A stretch of DNA of 64,000 bases from positions 44,066-108,065 of the forward strand of contig CACGOM010000002.1 in the NCBI GenBank assembly GCA_902574705.1, given 5' to 3'. Below the pieces are notes generated by a model. It searched no databases. It was not told the origin of the DNA and was given only the letters and a program-made list of their open reading frames with translations. The translations under genes and the position numbers were made by a program. Within the stretch, counting starts at the first letter, position 1; each line of letters starts with the position of its first letter. Positions 43,735 through 54,990 of this stretch are shown here, piece by piece. The DNA comes from an uncultured Pelagibacteraceae bacterium. Lineage in GTDB: Bacteria > Pseudomonadota > Alphaproteobacteria > Pelagibacterales > Pelagibacteraceae.

Positions 43735-45228
43735 ATGAATTTAATACAACATTACATTAATGGTAAAGTTGTTTCAGGAGACTCAAAAAGAAAAGGCAAA
43801 GTATTTAATCCTGCAACTGGAAATCAGGAGTCCGAAGTTTTGTTAGGAACAAAGTCTGATTTAGATAAAGCAGTTGAATACGCAAAAAAAGCATTCTTAA
43901 CTTGGTCGGTAAAACCACCAATTCAAAGAGCAAGAGTCATTTTTAAATATAAAGAACTAATTGAAAAAAATTCTGATGAACTAACAAAACTAATTGTTTC
44001 AGAGCATGGCAAAGTTTATGAAGATGCTAAAGGCTCACTTACAAGGGGTCTAGAGATAGTTGAGTTTGCTTGTGGAATTCCTCAAATGTTAAAAGGTGAA
44101 TTTACTGAGAATGTTGGAACGGAGATTGATAGTTGGTCAATAAGACAACCATTAGGAGTTTGTGCTGGAATAACACCATTTAATTTTCCAGCTATGGTAC
44201 CAATGTGGATGTTTCCAATGGCCATAGCATGTGGAAATACATTTATATTAAAACCTTCAGAAAAAGATCCATCATGCTCAATTAGATTGGCTGAATTATT
44301 TAATGAAGCTGGATTGCCGGAAGGAGTTCTAAACGTAGTAAACGGTGATAAAGAAGTTGTAGATGCAATATTAACTAATAAAGATATTCAAGCCGTTAGT
44401 TTTGTAGGATCTACTCCAATTGCAAAATATATTTATGAAACAGCTGCAAAAAATGAAAAAAGAGTTCAAGCGTTGGGAGGAGCTAAAAACCATTGTGTTG
44501 TAATGCCAGATTGTGATCTGGATCAAGCTGTAAATGGATTAATGGGGGCCGCTTATGGCTCAGCTGGAGAGAGATGTATGGCTCAATCAGTTGCTGTAGC
44601 AGTTGGCAATGTAGGTGATAAACTGGTTAACGAATTAGCAAAAAAAGTAGAAGCATTAAAAGTTGGCCCAGGTATGGATAAAAACTCAGAGATGGGCCCT
44701 CTAGTTACCAAAGAACATCTAGAAAAAGTTAAAGGATATGTAGATTTAGGAGTGAAAGAAGGAGCAAATTTAGTTGTTGATGGAAGAAATATTAAACTCC
44801 AAGGATATGAAAATGGTTTTTATATAGGCGGGTGTTTGTTTGATAATGTAAAAAAAAATATGAGAATTTATAAAGAAGAAATATTTGGCCCGGTTTTATC
44901 AGTGGTAAGAGCTAAAGATTTTGAGGAGGCTACAAAGTTGATTAATGAGCATGAATTTGGAAATGGCACAAGCATCTATACTAGAGATGGAGATGTAGGA
45001 AGAACTTTTGCGAGCAAAATTAAAGTTGGTATGGTAGGTATAAATATTCCTATACCTGTCCCGGTTGCATTTCACAGCTTTGGTGGGTGGAAAAGATCCT
45101 TATTCGGAGACCAACATATGCATGGTCCTGAAGGAGTAAGGTTTTATACAAAATTGAAAACTATAACTTCAAGATGGCCTTCTGGCGTTAGATCAAATCC
45201 TGAATTTATAATGCCTACGATGAAGTAA
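43735..45228 (+). CDS. mmsA: CoA-acylating methylmalonate-semialdehyde dehydrogenase
   Basis: The 497-residue aldehyde dehydrogenase resembles MmsA: GVCAGITPFNFPAMVPMWMFPMA, VSFVGSTPIAKYIYETAA, ALGGAKNHCVVMPDCD, GSAGERCMAQSVAVAVG (catalytic Cys) and the terminal SFGGWKRSLFGDQHMHGPEGVRFYT. The enzyme converts methylmalonate or malonate semialdehyde to propionyl- or acetyl-CoA. It is placed between sdhB and mdh, breaking the TCA series, and probably feeds acyl-CoA into it. Confidence 0.93.
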   Translation: MNLIQHYINGKVVSGDSKRKGKVFNPATGNQESEVLLGTKSDLDKAVEYAKKAFLTWSVKPPIQRARVIFKYKELIEKNSDELTKLIVSEHGKVYEDAKGSLTRGLEIVEFACGIPQMLKGEFTENVGTEIDSWSIRQPLGVCAGITPFNFPAMVPMWMFPMAIACGNTFILKPSEKDPSCSIRLAELFNEAGLPEGVLNVVNGDKEVVDAILTNKDIQAVSFVGSTPIAKYIYETAAKNEKRVQALGGAKNHCVVMPDCDLDQAVNGLMGAAYGSAGERCMAQSVAVAVGNVGDKLVNELAKKVEALKVGPGMDKNSEMGPLVTKEHLEKVKGYVDLGVKEGANLVVDGRNIKLQGYENGFYIGGCLFDNVKKNMRIYKEEIFGPVLSVVRAKDFEEATKLINEHEFGNGTSIYTRDGDVGRTFASKIKVGMVGINIPIPVPVAFHSFGGWKRSLFGDQHMHGPEGVRFYTKLKTITSRWPSGVRSNPEFIMPTMK

Positions 45229-45246
45229 GTCATAAAAAGGAAATAA

Positions 45247-46206
<960 letters not shown>

Positions 46207-47367
46207 ATGAATATCCACGAACATCAAGCTAAGCAGATATTAAAAAAATATGGTGCTGCTGTGCCAAATGGAATTTTTGGATTTTCAGTTGAAGAAGTTA
46301 TAAAAAAAGCGAAGACACTTAATACAAAACAATTTGTATTGAAAGCACAAATCCATGCTGGTGGGAGAGGAAAAGCAGGAGGAGTTAAAATACTAGATAA
46401 TATTCAAGATTTAACTACAGCGTCAAAAGAAATGATGGGGAAAGTTTTAATCACACATCAAACCGGACCCGCAGGTAAAGAAGTGAAAAGACTCTATGTT
46501 GAAGAGTCCTCAAACATTAAAAAAGAGTTTTACTTATCTTGCTTAGTTGATCGCACCAGTTCGAAAATTGCATTTATATCAAGTGACCAAGGGGGGATGG
46601 ATATCGAAGAAGTTGCAAAGTCTAATCCAGAAAAAATTGTAACAACAAAAGTAGAATTACTTGAAGATATAAAAGAAGAAGACTGTAAAAAAATAATTAA
46701 AATATTCAATTTGGATGAAAATACATCTCTTCAAGGAATTAAATTAATTAAATCTATATATAAAATGTTTATTTCTAATGATGCAAATTTAGTTGAAATA
46801 AATCCTTTAATACTAACAGAAGAAAATAATTTACTTTGTCTAGATGCTAAAATGAATTTTGATGATAATTCAATTTTTAGACATCCAGAAATTTTAGAAT
46901 TAAGAGATCTTAATGAGGAAGACCCAACCGAGATAGAGGCAAGTAAACATGATTTAGCATACATAAAATTAGATGGAAGCATTGGATGTATGGTGAATGG
47001 AGCTGGTTTAGCTATGGCAACAATGGATATTATAAAGTTATACGGTGAAGAACCAGCAAATTTTTTGGATGTTGGAGGTGGAGCATCAAAAGAAAAAGTT
47101 TCTGCTGCATTTAAAATTATTCTGTCTGATAAAAATGTTAAAGGAATATTGATCAATATTTTTGGTGGGATTATGAGATGTGATGTTCTTGCTCAAGGAG
47201 TTGTTGATGCAGCGAAAGAAATTAAAATTAATGTACCACTAGTTGTTAGGTTAGCCGGTACAAATTTTTTAGAAGGAAAAAAGATTTTGGATAATTCAGG
47301 GTTAGAAATAATTTCAGCTTCAGACTTATCTGATGCAGCACAAAAAATAGTAAAGGAAATTAAATAA
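46207..47367 (+). CDS. sucC: Succinyl-CoA synthetase beta subunit
   Basis: SucC is the ATP-grasp subunit that, with SucD, makes succinyl-CoA or its reverse with [72 protein letters not shown] and [17 protein letters not shown] are typical; 386 residues is normal. It starts right after the mdh stop (zero gap) and overlaps sucD by one base. Confidence 0.97.
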   Translation: MNIHEHQAKQILKKYGAAVPNGIFGFSVEEVIKKAKTLNTKQFVLKAQIHAGGRGKAGGVKILDNIQDLTTASKEMMGKVLITHQTGPAGKEVKRLYVEESSNIKKEFYLSCLVDRTSSKIAFISSDQGGMDIEEVAKSNPEKIVTTKVELLEDIKEEDCKKIIKIFNLDENTSLQGIKLIKSIYKMFISNDANLVEINPLILTEENNLLCLDAKMNFDDNSIFRHPEILELRDLNEEDPTEIEASKHDLAYIKLDGSIGCMVNGAGLAMATMDIIKLYGEEPANFLDVGGGASKEKVSAAFKIILSDKNVKGILINIFGGIMRCDVLAQGVVDAAKEIKINVPLVVRLAGTNFLEGKKILDNSGLEIISASDLSDAAQKIVKEIK

Positions 47368-48242
47368 TGTCAGTTTTGGTCAACAAAGATACAAAAGTAA
47401 TATGCCAAGGATTTACGGGTTCGCATGGCACCTTTCATTCTGAACAATCAATTAAATATGGAACTAATCTTGTAGGTGGAGTTACTCCAAAAAAAGGAGG
47501 TCAAATACATTTAGAAAGACCAGTATTTAATACAGTAAAAGAAGCAAAAAATGAAACTGGAGCTAATGCTACTATGATTTATGTTCCAGCAAAATTCGCA
47601 GCTGCTGCTATCATCGAAGCAATCGATGCTTCAATTGAATTAATTGTTTGCATAACCGAGGGAATACCAATTTTAGACATGCTTAAAGTAAAGCAGAAAT
47701 TATCCAAGTCTGATTCTCGTTTAATAGGACCAAACTGTCCTGGAATTATTACACCCGATGAATGTAAAATTGGAATAATGCCTGGCAATATACACAAAAA
47801 AGGGTCAGTAGGTATTGTTTCTAGATCTGGAACTTTGACTTATGAAGCTGTAGCTCAAACAACAAAAAACGGTTTGGGGCAATCTACTTGTATAGGTATT
47901 GGAGGTGATCCAATAAATGGAACTAACTTTATAGATTGTTTAGACTTATTTTTGAATGATCCTGAAACAGAGTCTATTTTAATGATAGGTGAAATTGGTG
48001 GATCAGCAGAGGAAGAGGCATCTGAATTTGTTAAAAAACATAAAATTAAAAAACCAATGGTTGGTTTTATAGCTGGTGTAACAGCTCCACCCGGAAGAAG
48101 AATGGGGCATGCAGGTGCTATAATTTCTGGAGGAAAAGGTGGTGCGATAGAAAAAATACAAACAATGGAAGATGCAGGAATAATAATAGCAAAATCTCCT
48201 GCAGAAATAGGAAAAACACTTCTAAACAAATTGTCTAATTGA
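47367..48242 (+). CDS. sucD: Succinyl-CoA synthetase alpha subunit
   Basis: The 291-residue CoA-binding subunit contains [69 protein letters not shown] and the phosphorylated-histidine segment [14 protein letters not shown]. All key residues are present. It is followed 33 nt later by sucA. Confidence 0.97.
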   Translation: MSVLVNKDTKVICQGFTGSHGTFHSEQSIKYGTNLVGGVTPKKGGQIHLERPVFNTVKEAKNETGANATMIYVPAKFAAAAIIEAIDASIELIVCITEGIPILDMLKVKQKLSKSDSRLIGPNCPGIITPDECKIGIMPGNIHKKGSVGIVSRSGTLTYEAVAQTTKNGLGQSTCIGIGGDPINGTNFIDCLDLFLNDPETESILMIGEIGGSAEEEASEFVKKHKIKKPMVGFIAGVTAPPGRRMGHAGAIISGGKGGAIEKIQTMEDAGIIIAKSPAEIGKTLLNKLSN

Positions 48243-48275
48243 AAAATATATATATCCTCAATATAATAATCCAAA

Positions 48276-51152
48276 ATGAGCATTTCCAGTAATCGTAAAC
48301 TTGAGGAGACTTCCTTTTTAAGTAAGTCTAACAGTGCTTTCATTGAGCAAATGTATCTTAAATATATCAATAAAGATCCAAATCTTGCTAGTGAATGGAA
48401 AAACTATTTTGATAATTTAAAAGAAGATACCTCTGTTGCAATTAAAGAATTAGAAGGCCCTTCTTGGGGTAAAAAATCTAATATTAATTCTGAGCAATTA
48501 GAAAATTTAATTTTTAACAGAAAAGAAATTAAAAATACAAATGATTTTAAAGAGTCGAATAATGAATCAATAAAAGCAATTGCGTTAATAAGAGCTTACA
48601 GAATAAGAGGACATTTGTTAGCAAAGCTTGATCCTTTAGGTCTATCCAAAACAGAATATTTAGATGAACTTCATCCAGATTATTATGGTTTTAAAAAAGA
48701 AAATTATGACAAGCCAATTTTTTTAAATGGAACAATTAATAAAAATTATTCATCGATTAAAGAAATATTATCATTTTTAAGAAAAACCTATTGTGGATCT
48801 ATTGGATATGAATTTATGCATCTGTCTGATCCTGAAGAGAGAAAATGGTTTAGAGATAGAATCGAATTAGATGAAAAAGGAATTTCATTCACTAAAAATG
48901 GAAAAATTGCAATTTTAAATAAGTTGATCCAAGCCGAAGGTTTTGAAAAATATCTAGCTAAAAAATATGTTGGTACTAAAAGATTTGGTTTAGATGGTGG
49001 AGAGTCATTAATTCCAGCTTTGGAACAAATTATAAAAGTTGGTGGCCAGTATGCAGTTAAAGAATTAAAAATTGGAATGCCACATCGAGGTAGATTAAAT
49101 GTTTTAGCCAATCTTTTACAAAAATCTTACAAAAGAATATTCAATGAATTTGCTGGTGAATATGGAGATATATCAAAAGACAGTACTGGAGATGTAAAAT
49201 ATCATTTAGGAGCTTCTTCAGACAGAGAATTTGATGGTAATTCTGTTCATATAAGTTTGACTGATAATCCGTCTCACTTAGAGGCTGTTAATCCAGTGGT
49301 TTTAGGGCAAACAAGGGCAAAGCAATTTTTTCATAAAGATATAAAGAGAAAAAAAGTAATACCTATTTTATTGCACGGTGACGCTGCATTTGCTGGACAA
49401 GGGATTGTCGCAGAATGTTTTGCAATGTCAGGTCTACCAGGTCACAATACTGGCGGAACTATTCATATAATTGTTAATAATCAAATTGGATTTACTACAA
49501 GCCCCCGTTTTGCAAGATCCTCACCTTACCCATCAGATGTTGCTAAAATGGTTGAGGCACCGATATTACATGTAAATGCAGATGATCCAGAGGCAGTGGT
49601 ATATTGCGCAAGAATAGCAACAGAATTTAGACTACAATTTAATCGCGACGTTGTAATAGATTTAATTTGTTATAGAAGATTTGGCCACAATGAAGGAGAT
49701 GAGCCTTCCTTTACACAACCTTTAATGTATAAAAAAATTAAGTCTCACAAAACAAGTTTGAGCATTTATGGTGAGAAATTAGTTGGTGAAAAAACAATTT
49801 CCCTTGATGAATTTGAAAAACAAAAATCTGATTTCAAAAATTTACTTGATCAGCAGTTTCAAACTGCAAAAGATTATAATCCTAAAATTGAGTGGTTTGA
49901 AGGCACTTGGTCAAGATACAAACCTCAAAAAGGAAAAGATATAAGGGGCGTTAGTGGTTTTGATACAAAAGAATTAATTAAAATTTCTGAAAAAATACAT
50001 AAAATTGATGAGAAGCTTAATGTTCACAAAACAATAATAAAGATTTTTAATAATAGACACAAATCAATTCAGGAAGGAAAAAATATAGATTGGTCTACTG
50101 CAGAAGCGCTAGCTTTTGGTTCTCTTTTAGTAAAAGGTAATCCAATAAGACTAGTAGGACAAGACACAGGCAGAGGTACATTCAGTCAAAGACATTCAGT
50201 TTTAAGAAATCAAATTGACAATAGTAGATATATACCTCTTAATAATATTTCAAAATCTCAAAAACAATTTGAAATAGTTGATAGTTTATTATCAGAATTT
50301 GCAGTTTTAGGTTTTGAATATGGTTATAGTTTAGTAGAACCAGAAACATTAGTTCTCTGGGAAGCACAGTTTGGAGATTTTGCTAATGGTGCACAAGTTA
50401 TTATTGACCAATTTATAGCTTCTGGTGAAAGAAAATGGGCTAGAGCTTCTGGATTGGTCTTGCTTCTACCCCATGGGTATGAAGGTCAAGGACCTGAACA
50501 TTCATCTGCTAGACTGGAGAGATTTTTACAATTATGTGCAAAAGATAACTTGCAGGTCATGAATGTAACTACACCTGCAAACTATTTTCATGCTTTAAGA
50601 CGGCAAATAACTCGAGATTTTAGAAAACCACTAGTTATAATGACTCCAAAATCTCTTTTGAGACACAAGCATTGCGTTTCAAATTTAGAAGATTTTAGTA
50701 AAAAAAATTCTTTCCATAGAATTTTATGGGACCATGCATTAGACGATAAATATGGATTTATTAAATTAAAAAGTCCCAAAGATATCAATAAAGTTATTAT
50801 CTGTTCAGGTAAAGTTTACTTTGATTTACTTGAGGAAAGAGAAAAAAATAAAAGAAATGATATTTTATTACTTCGAGTTGAACAATTATACCCATTTCCA
50901 GCAAGATCTTTAGCAAAAGAACTAAAACCATATATTAAAAGTGCTAAGTTTTACTGGTGTCAAGAAGAGCCAAAAAATATGGGTGCATGGTTTTTTGTGA
51001 GGGATTATATTGATTGGACTTTACAACACATAAAAGCTAAAAATAATAGAATTTCTTATATTGGAAGAGAATTTGCTTCAACACCAGCAACGGGATATGC
51101 TAAAAGACATTTGGCCCAGCAAAAAGAAATTATAGACGAGGTATTTGAATAA
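48276..51152 (+). CDS. sucA: 2-oxoglutarate dehydrogenase E1 component
   Basis: The 958-residue ThDP enzyme starts with the family's N-terminal motif [24 protein letters not shown]. Further signatures are [57 protein letters not shown] (Mg/ThDP site), [16 protein letters not shown] and [23 protein letters not shown]. It decarboxylates 2-oxoglutarate and passes the succinyl group to SucB. First gene of sucAB-lpd, 2-3 nt gaps downstream. Confidence 0.98.
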   Translation: MSISSNRKLEETSFLSKSNSAFIEQMYLKYINKDPNLASEWKNYFDNLKEDTSVAIKELEGPSWGKKSNINSEQLENLIFNRKEIKNTNDFKESNNESIKAIALIRAYRIRGHLLAKLDPLGLSKTEYLDELHPDYYGFKKENYDKPIFLNGTINKNYSSIKEILSFLRKTYCGSIGYEFMHLSDPEERKWFRDRIELDEKGISFTKNGKIAILNKLIQAEGFEKYLAKKYVGTKRFGLDGGESLIPALEQIIKVGGQYAVKELKIGMPHRGRLNVLANLLQKSYKRIFNEFAGEYGDISKDSTGDVKYHLGASSDREFDGNSVHISLTDNPSHLEAVNPVVLGQTRAKQFFHKDIKRKKVIPILLHGDAAFAGQGIVAECFAMSGLPGHNTGGTIHIIVNNQIGFTTSPRFARSSPYPSDVAKMVEAPILHVNADDPEAVVYCARIATEFRLQFNRDVVIDLICYRRFGHNEGDEPSFTQPLMYKKIKSHKTSLSIYGEKLVGEKTISLDEFEKQKSDFKNLLDQQFQTAKDYNPKIEWFEGTWSRYKPQKGKDIRGVSGFDTKELIKISEKIHKIDEKLNVHKTIIKIFNNRHKSIQEGKNIDWSTAEALAFGSLLVKGNPIRLVGQDTGRGTFSQRHSVLRNQIDNSRYIPLNNISKSQKQFEIVDSLLSEFAVLGFEYGYSLVEPETLVLWEAQFGDFANGAQVIIDQFIASGERKWARASGLVLLLPHGYEGQGPEHSSARLERFLQLCAKDNLQVMNVTTPANYFHALRRQITRDFRKPLVIMTPKSLLRHKHCVSNLEDFSKKNSFHRILWDHALDDKYGFIKLKSPKDINKVIICSGKVYFDLLEEREKNKRNDILLLRVEQLYPFPARSLAKELKPYIKSAKFYWCQEEPKNMGAWFFVRDYIDWTLQHIKAKNNRISYIGREFASTPATGYAKRHLAQQKEIIDEVFE

Positions 51153-51154
51153 AA

Positions 51155-52447
51155 ATGAGCGAAGAAATTGTTGTTCCAGTTTTAGGCGAAAGTATTACAG
51201 AGGCTACTGTTTCTAAATGGTTAAAGAAATCTGGAGAAAATGTAAAAGCTGATGAGCCAATTGTTGAATTGGAGACAGATAAGGTCAATCTTGAAGTACC
51301 ATCCCCAGTCAATGGAGTTTTGACAAATATCAAAACAAAAGAAGGAGAAACTGTAAAGGTTGGAGCTTTATTAGGTGTAGTAACCGAGGGAGAAAAAACA
51401 GAAACTGCAAAGATAGAAAAAATTAAACCTGAAACAAAAAAAGAAAAAACTTCAGAAGAAAAGTCCAACGTACTCAATTTTGAAAAAACTAAACCTTCAC
51501 AACCCAAAATTTTTGAAGAAAAAAACACACAAGAGCCATTAATTTTAACTGATGAAATAAAAAAAGCAGAGACACCAAAAGCAAATTCCAATTTAAAATT
51601 GTCTCCTGCTGTAAGAAAGATTGTAGAAGAAAAAAATATCAATATTTCTCAAGTTCAAGGAACAGGAAGAGATGGCAGAGTTTTAAAAGGCGACTTAATA
51701 AATTTGATGTCTTCAAAACCTTTACCAAACCAGAGGAAATTAGAAAAAGGACAAGAGGAACGTGTTAAAATGACAAGACTAAGACAAACTATTGCTACAA
51801 GACTAAAAGAAGCTCAAAATTCTGCAGCTATGCTAACAACTTTTAATGAAGTTGATATGAGCGCAATAATAAAAATGAGAAAAGATAATCAAGAAGATTT
51901 TCAAAAAATTTTTGGAATTAAACTAGGATTTATGTCATTTTTTGTGAAAGCATGTGTTTTGGGATTAAAACTTTATCCAAGTATTAACGCTGAGGTCGAC
52001 AACGATCATATAATTTATAAAAATTACTATAATATAAGTTTTGCTGTTGGCACTGAGAGAGGTTTAGTAGTTCCTGTTTTAAGAGACGCTGACGAATTGT
52101 CTTTTGCTGACATTGAAAAAAATATTAAAACAATTTCCGAGAAAGCTAGAGATGGAAATTTATCTATTGAGGATCTTCAAGGAGGTACTTTTACCATCAG
52201 TAATGGTGGAGTTTATGGATCGATGTTGTCGACACCAATCTTAAATCCGCCTCAATCAGGAGTTTTAGGTATGCATAATATTGTAGAAAGACCAATAGTA
52301 GTTGAGGGTCAAATACAAATTAGACCTGTAATGTATCTTGCTTTGTCATACGATCACAGAATTATAGATGGAAAAGACTCTGTTTCATTTTTAAAAACAT
52401 TAAAAGAAAACTTAGAAGATCCAAGAAGATTATTTTTAAATATATAA
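51155..52447 (+). CDS. sucB: Dihydrolipoamide succinyltransferase (E2)
   Basis: The 430-residue E2 has one lipoyl domain with [15 protein letters not shown] (lipoyl-Lys) at residues 36-50, a charged Lys/Glu/Pro linker, a peripheral subunit-binding domain ([32 protein letters not shown]) and a catalytic domain ending in [17 protein letters not shown] (catalytic His-x3-Asp-Gly). It is the succinyl-transferring core of the 2-oxoglutarate dehydrogenase complex, between its E1 and E3 genes. Confidence 0.97.
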   Translation: MSEEIVVPVLGESITEATVSKWLKKSGENVKADEPIVELETDKVNLEVPSPVNGVLTNIKTKEGETVKVGALLGVVTEGEKTETAKIEKIKPETKKEKTSEEKSNVLNFEKTKPSQPKIFEEKNTQEPLILTDEIKKAETPKANSNLKLSPAVRKIVEEKNINISQVQGTGRDGRVLKGDLINLMSSKPLPNQRKLEKGQEERVKMTRLRQTIATRLKEAQNSAAMLTTFNEVDMSAIIKMRKDNQEDFQKIFGIKLGFMSFFVKACVLGLKLYPSINAEVDNDHIIYKNYYNISFAVGTERGLVVPVLRDADELSFADIEKNIKTISEKARDGNLSIEDLQGGTFTISNGGVYGSMLSTPILNPPQSGVLGMHNIVERPIVVEGQIQIRPVMYLALSYDHRIIDGKDSVSFLKTLKENLEDPRRLFLNI

Positions 52448-52450
52448 ATT

Positions 52451-53851
52451 ATGTCAGAAAAATTTGATGCAGTTGTTATTGGGGGCGGACCAGGTGGCTA
52501 TGTTTGTGCTATTAGACTTGCACAACTTGGAAAGAAGACAGCTTGTATAGAGTCAAGAGGATCTCTAGGAGGAACATGTTTAAACGTTGGATGTATTCCG
52601 TCAAAAAGTTTATTAAATTTGTCTGAAAACTACCAAAAGGCAAAGAACTTTGACAAAATTGGAATAGAAATTGGTTCCTTAAAACTTAATCTTCCTAAAA
52701 TGATGAAGAATAAAGAAAAAGCAGTAACAGTATTAACTAAAGGTATAGAATTTTTATTTAAAAAAAATAAAGTTACATATTTTAAAGGAACAGGTTCACT
52801 TACAGGATCTAATGAAATATCTGTAATATCTTCAGGTAATAAAAAAGAAAACATCGAAGCAAAAAATATTATTTTAGCCACAGGTTCTGAGGCAGTGTCA
52901 TTACCCGGCATCGAATTTGATGAAGAAAAAATAGTTTCATCCACTGGAGCTTTATCTCTAAAAGAAATCCCTAAAAAATTAGTCATTGTTGGTGGTGGAT
53001 ATATAGGATTAGAAATGGGTTCTGTTTGGTCAAGACTAGGATCTGAAGTTCAAGTTGTAGAATTTCTTGACCACATAACGCCCGGTATGGATAAAGAGAT
53101 ATCTCATGAATTTCAAAAATTACTGAAGAAACAAGGAATTAATTTTAACTTAAAAACAAAAGTAGAAACAATTACCAAAAATAATAATTTAGTTAAAATA
53201 AATACTATCGATGATCAAGGAAATAAAAAACAATTAGATTGTGATGTAGTTCTAATTTCTGTTGGAAGAAAACCCAATACCAACAACTTAAACCTAGATA
53301 CACTTGGAGTTCAAAAAGATGAAAAAGGAAGAATTAAAATAAACAATAAATTTCAAACAAATATAAAAAATATTTATGCAATTGGTGATGTAATTGAGGG
53401 CCCAATGTTAGCTCATAAAGCAGAGGAGGAAGGCATAGCTGTTGCAGAAATTATTGCAGGTCAGTCAGGTCATGTGAATTATGATATAATTCCTGGTGTT
53501 ATCTACACCTCTCCAGAAGTAGCTTCTATTGGCAAAACTGAAGAACAGCTTAAAGATCTAAAAACAGATTATAAAGTTGGAAAATTTCCTTTTATGGCAA
53601 ACTCAAGAGCCAAGGCAATTGATGAACCAGAAGGGTTTGTAAAAATATTAGCAGACTCCAAAACAGATAGAGTTCTTGGTGTACATATGATTGGTCCCCA
53701 CGCTGGAGAATTAATTGCTGAAATGGCCGTTGCTATGGAATTTGGTGCAAGTTCAGAGGATATTGCAAGAACATGCCATGCTCACCCTACTTTCTCTGAG
53801 GCCGTTAAAGAAGCTGCCTTATCTGTAGATAAACGTCAAATACACTCTTAA
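52451..53851 (+). CDS. lpd: Dihydrolipoamide dehydrogenase (E3)
   Basis: The 466-residue flavoprotein contains VVIGGGPGGYVCAIRLAQLG (FAD), GGTCLNVGCIPSKSLL (redox disulfide), VIVGGGYIGLEMGSVWSRLG (NAD), IYAIGDVIEGPMLAHKAEEEG and the active-site His-Glu CHAHPTFSEAVKEA. It reoxidises the lipoyl groups of SucB. Last gene of the block that started with asd; no pyruvate dehydrogenase genes are nearby. Confidence 0.98.
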   Translation: MSEKFDAVVIGGGPGGYVCAIRLAQLGKKTACIESRGSLGGTCLNVGCIPSKSLLNLSENYQKAKNFDKIGIEIGSLKLNLPKMMKNKEKAVTVLTKGIEFLFKKNKVTYFKGTGSLTGSNEISVISSGNKKENIEAKNIILATGSEAVSLPGIEFDEEKIVSSTGALSLKEIPKKLVIVGGGYIGLEMGSVWSRLGSEVQVVEFLDHITPGMDKEISHEFQKLLKKQGINFNLKTKVETITKNNNLVKINTIDDQGNKKQLDCDVVLISVGRKPNTNNLNLDTLGVQKDEKGRIKINNKFQTNIKNIYAIGDVIEGPMLAHKAEEEGIAVAEIIAGQSGHVNYDIIPGVIYTSPEVASIGKTEEQLKDLKTDYKVGKFPFMANSRAKAIDEPEGFVKILADSKTDRVLGVHMIGPHAGELIAEMAVAMEFGASSEDIARTCHAHPTFSEAVKEAALSVDKRQIHS

Positions 53852-53903
53852 ATTATTCAACTTAATATTTCACTTTTAATTAAAACTCTTATAATAATTA
53901 CAT

Positions 53904-54224
53904 ATGGCAAGGGCAAAAAAATCAAAAGATAATTTTTTTGTAAGATTTTGGAATGGGCAACTCTCTCTTCCAATGTCGTACTGGGGTGTAGGTATAGGAT
54001 TAGGAATAGTATATGGTTTTCTCGTAGGAATTATAACGCTTGGTCTAGGAATGAGCGATGATGCTATGTGGGGATTTATAATTCCATTCCAAATTTATAC
54101 TGTTGTTGGAATTTGGAGATCATCCGATAAATACAAAGGACCTAAATTTTGGGCGATACTTGCAAAAATAGCTGTGATAATTGGGATAATTTCTAATTTT
54201 GCATCAATGTTAACTGGTTATTAA
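53904..54224 (+). CDS. Unknown membrane protein, three helices
   Basis: The 106-residue protein begins MARAKKSKDNFFVRFWNGQLSLPMSYW and has three hydrophobic helices (about 26-48, 54-70 and 84-103). The second ends FQIYTVVGIWRSSDKYKGPKFWAILAK, a pattern of W-R-S followed by a charged Y/G loop that I have seen in small proteobacterial membrane proteins but cannot name. A strong terminator follows. Confidence 0.6.
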   Translation: MARAKKSKDNFFVRFWNGQLSLPMSYWGVGIGLGIVYGFLVGIITLGLGMSDDAMWGFIIPFQIYTVVGIWRSSDKYKGPKFWAILAKIAVIIGIISNFASMLTGY

Positions 54225-54230
54225 TTTTTC

Positions 54231-54256
54231 TTAGCCCCTCTATATAGAGGGGCTAA
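54231..54256. terminator. Bidirectional terminator, perfect 26-bp palindrome
   Basis: TTAGCCCCTCTA and TAGAGGGGCTAA form a perfect palindrome with the AT pair of bases at its centre. The GC-rich core and position between convergent genes (53904 plus-strand and 54266 minus-strand) make it a shared terminator. The flanking T-tracts are weak on both sides. Confidence 0.85.
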
Positions 54257-54265
54257 CTTTAATTA

Positions 54266-54391
54266 TTAATATTCATAACAGTAAGTTGTACAACTATTAC
54301 CATAACAACTAGTAGTACAATACGAGTATCCAGCTATCGCATTTCCACTAAGTAATGTTGTTATACTAAGTATAATTAATATTTTTTTCAT
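54266..54391 (-). CDS. Tiny secreted Cys/Tyr-rich peptide
   Basis: From the ATG at 54391 the peptide is 41 residues: a signal sequence (MKKILIILSITTLLSGNAIA) and a 21-residue mature part, GYSYCTTSCY then GNSCTTYCYEY. It has four cysteines as two CxxxC pairs (CTTSC and CTTYC in pattern) and five tyrosines. An almost perfect ribosome binding site, AAAGGAGGT, precedes the ATG; the track's longer start adds 28 unlikely residues. Such strong sites are rare in this window, so expression is likely high. Function unknown; it is divergent from the channel operon. Confidence 0.7.
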   Translation of the reverse strand: MKKILIILSITTLLSGNAIAGYSYCTTSCYGNSCTTYCYEY

Positions 54392-54462
54392 TTTACCTCC
54401 TTTGTTATAATTAAGATAATCATGCTTTAAAATTTTTGTATGTGAAAAATTCTGGTAAATAC

Positions 54463-54499
54463 TGGACAAATCCATAATTTTATAGATTTTATTTGTCCA
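54463..54499. promoter_or_regulatory. 9-bp inverted repeat (possible operator) between the peptide gene and channel operon
   Basis: TGGACAAAT at 54463-54471 and its exact reverse complement ATTTGTCCA at 54491-54499 are 19 nt apart in the 137-nt region between divergent genes. The spacing (28 nt start to start) would put two half-sites on roughly the same DNA face. The core TTGTCCAA occurs again at 59390-59397, at the end of the operon. It could be the binding site of the CII-like regulator encoded next, or a hairpin. Confidence 0.4.
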
Positions 54500-54528
54500 A
54501 TATTTCGGTTAGAATTTCTTTAATAAAA

Positions 54529-54990
54529 ATGGCAAAGCTAAGAGAAATTTCATCGATAGAACATGGGCTAACAGAAGCTATTAAAAATCTTAAATCAAAA
54601 GCGATTGAAGAAGTAACAGGCAAAAGTGAGTCTTTTTTAAGAAAATGCAGTGATCCAGATTTAGACCAACAACTTGATCATAGAGACGCTGTGAAAATTG
54701 ATAAAGCGTGTGTTCAAAAAGGCTTAACACCCTACCTTTTAAGAGCTCATGAATATATTATTCAAAAAGAGCTTAAAAACGTAGTAACTGATCAAAAAGA
54801 TTTAAATGAACTTTTGACAAAGTTTACAATTTTACATGGTCATTTATTATCAGTTATTAATTCTGCAAAAAGTAGCAATGGTCATAAAGGAGAACAAATT
54901 TCAGCAGTTGAAAAAAAGGATATTTTTGCTGCTTTCGAAGCTTTGGAAAATAAGATTCATAAAATTAAAACAACAATTGAAAGCAGCTAA
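54529..54990 (+). CDS. Possible CII-like helix-turn-helix regulator
   Basis: From ATG 54529 (MAKLREISSIEHGLTEAI) the protein has 153 residues. The segment EEVTGKSESFLRKCSDPDL followed by LDHRDAVKIDKAC resembles the DNA-binding helices of phage CII/CP76-type regulators (a G-x-S-xx-L-R-x-xx-D/NP helix-turn, then a short second element). The rest is helical with a charged C-terminal region. The track start 12 residues earlier lies within the inverted repeat and is unlikely. It heads the channel operon and overlaps prsW-like by one base. The family call is tentative. Confidence 0.5.
   Translation: MAKLREISSIEHGLTEAIKNLKSKAIEEVTGKSESFLRKCSDPDLDQQLDHRDAVKIDKACVQKGLTPYLLRAHEYIIQKELKNVVTDQKDLNELLTKFTILHGHLLSVINSAKSSNGHKGEQISAVEKKDIFAAFEALENKIHKIKTTIESS

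Noticed and set aside
46731-47156. 141-aa ORF antisense to sucC
   Set aside because: Shadow of a well-conserved gene in the opposite frame; composition is typical of antisense translation.
47855-48370. 171-aa ORF antisense to sucD/sucA
   Set aside because: It spans the junction of two firmly identified genes and its sequence is rich in Ile/Pro/Ser from reading codons backwards.
51130-51642. 170-aa ORF antisense to sucB
   Set aside because: It is the Ser/Phe/Val-rich mirror of a Lys/Glu-rich coding region, with no domain, no ribosome binding site and no room for its own promoter.
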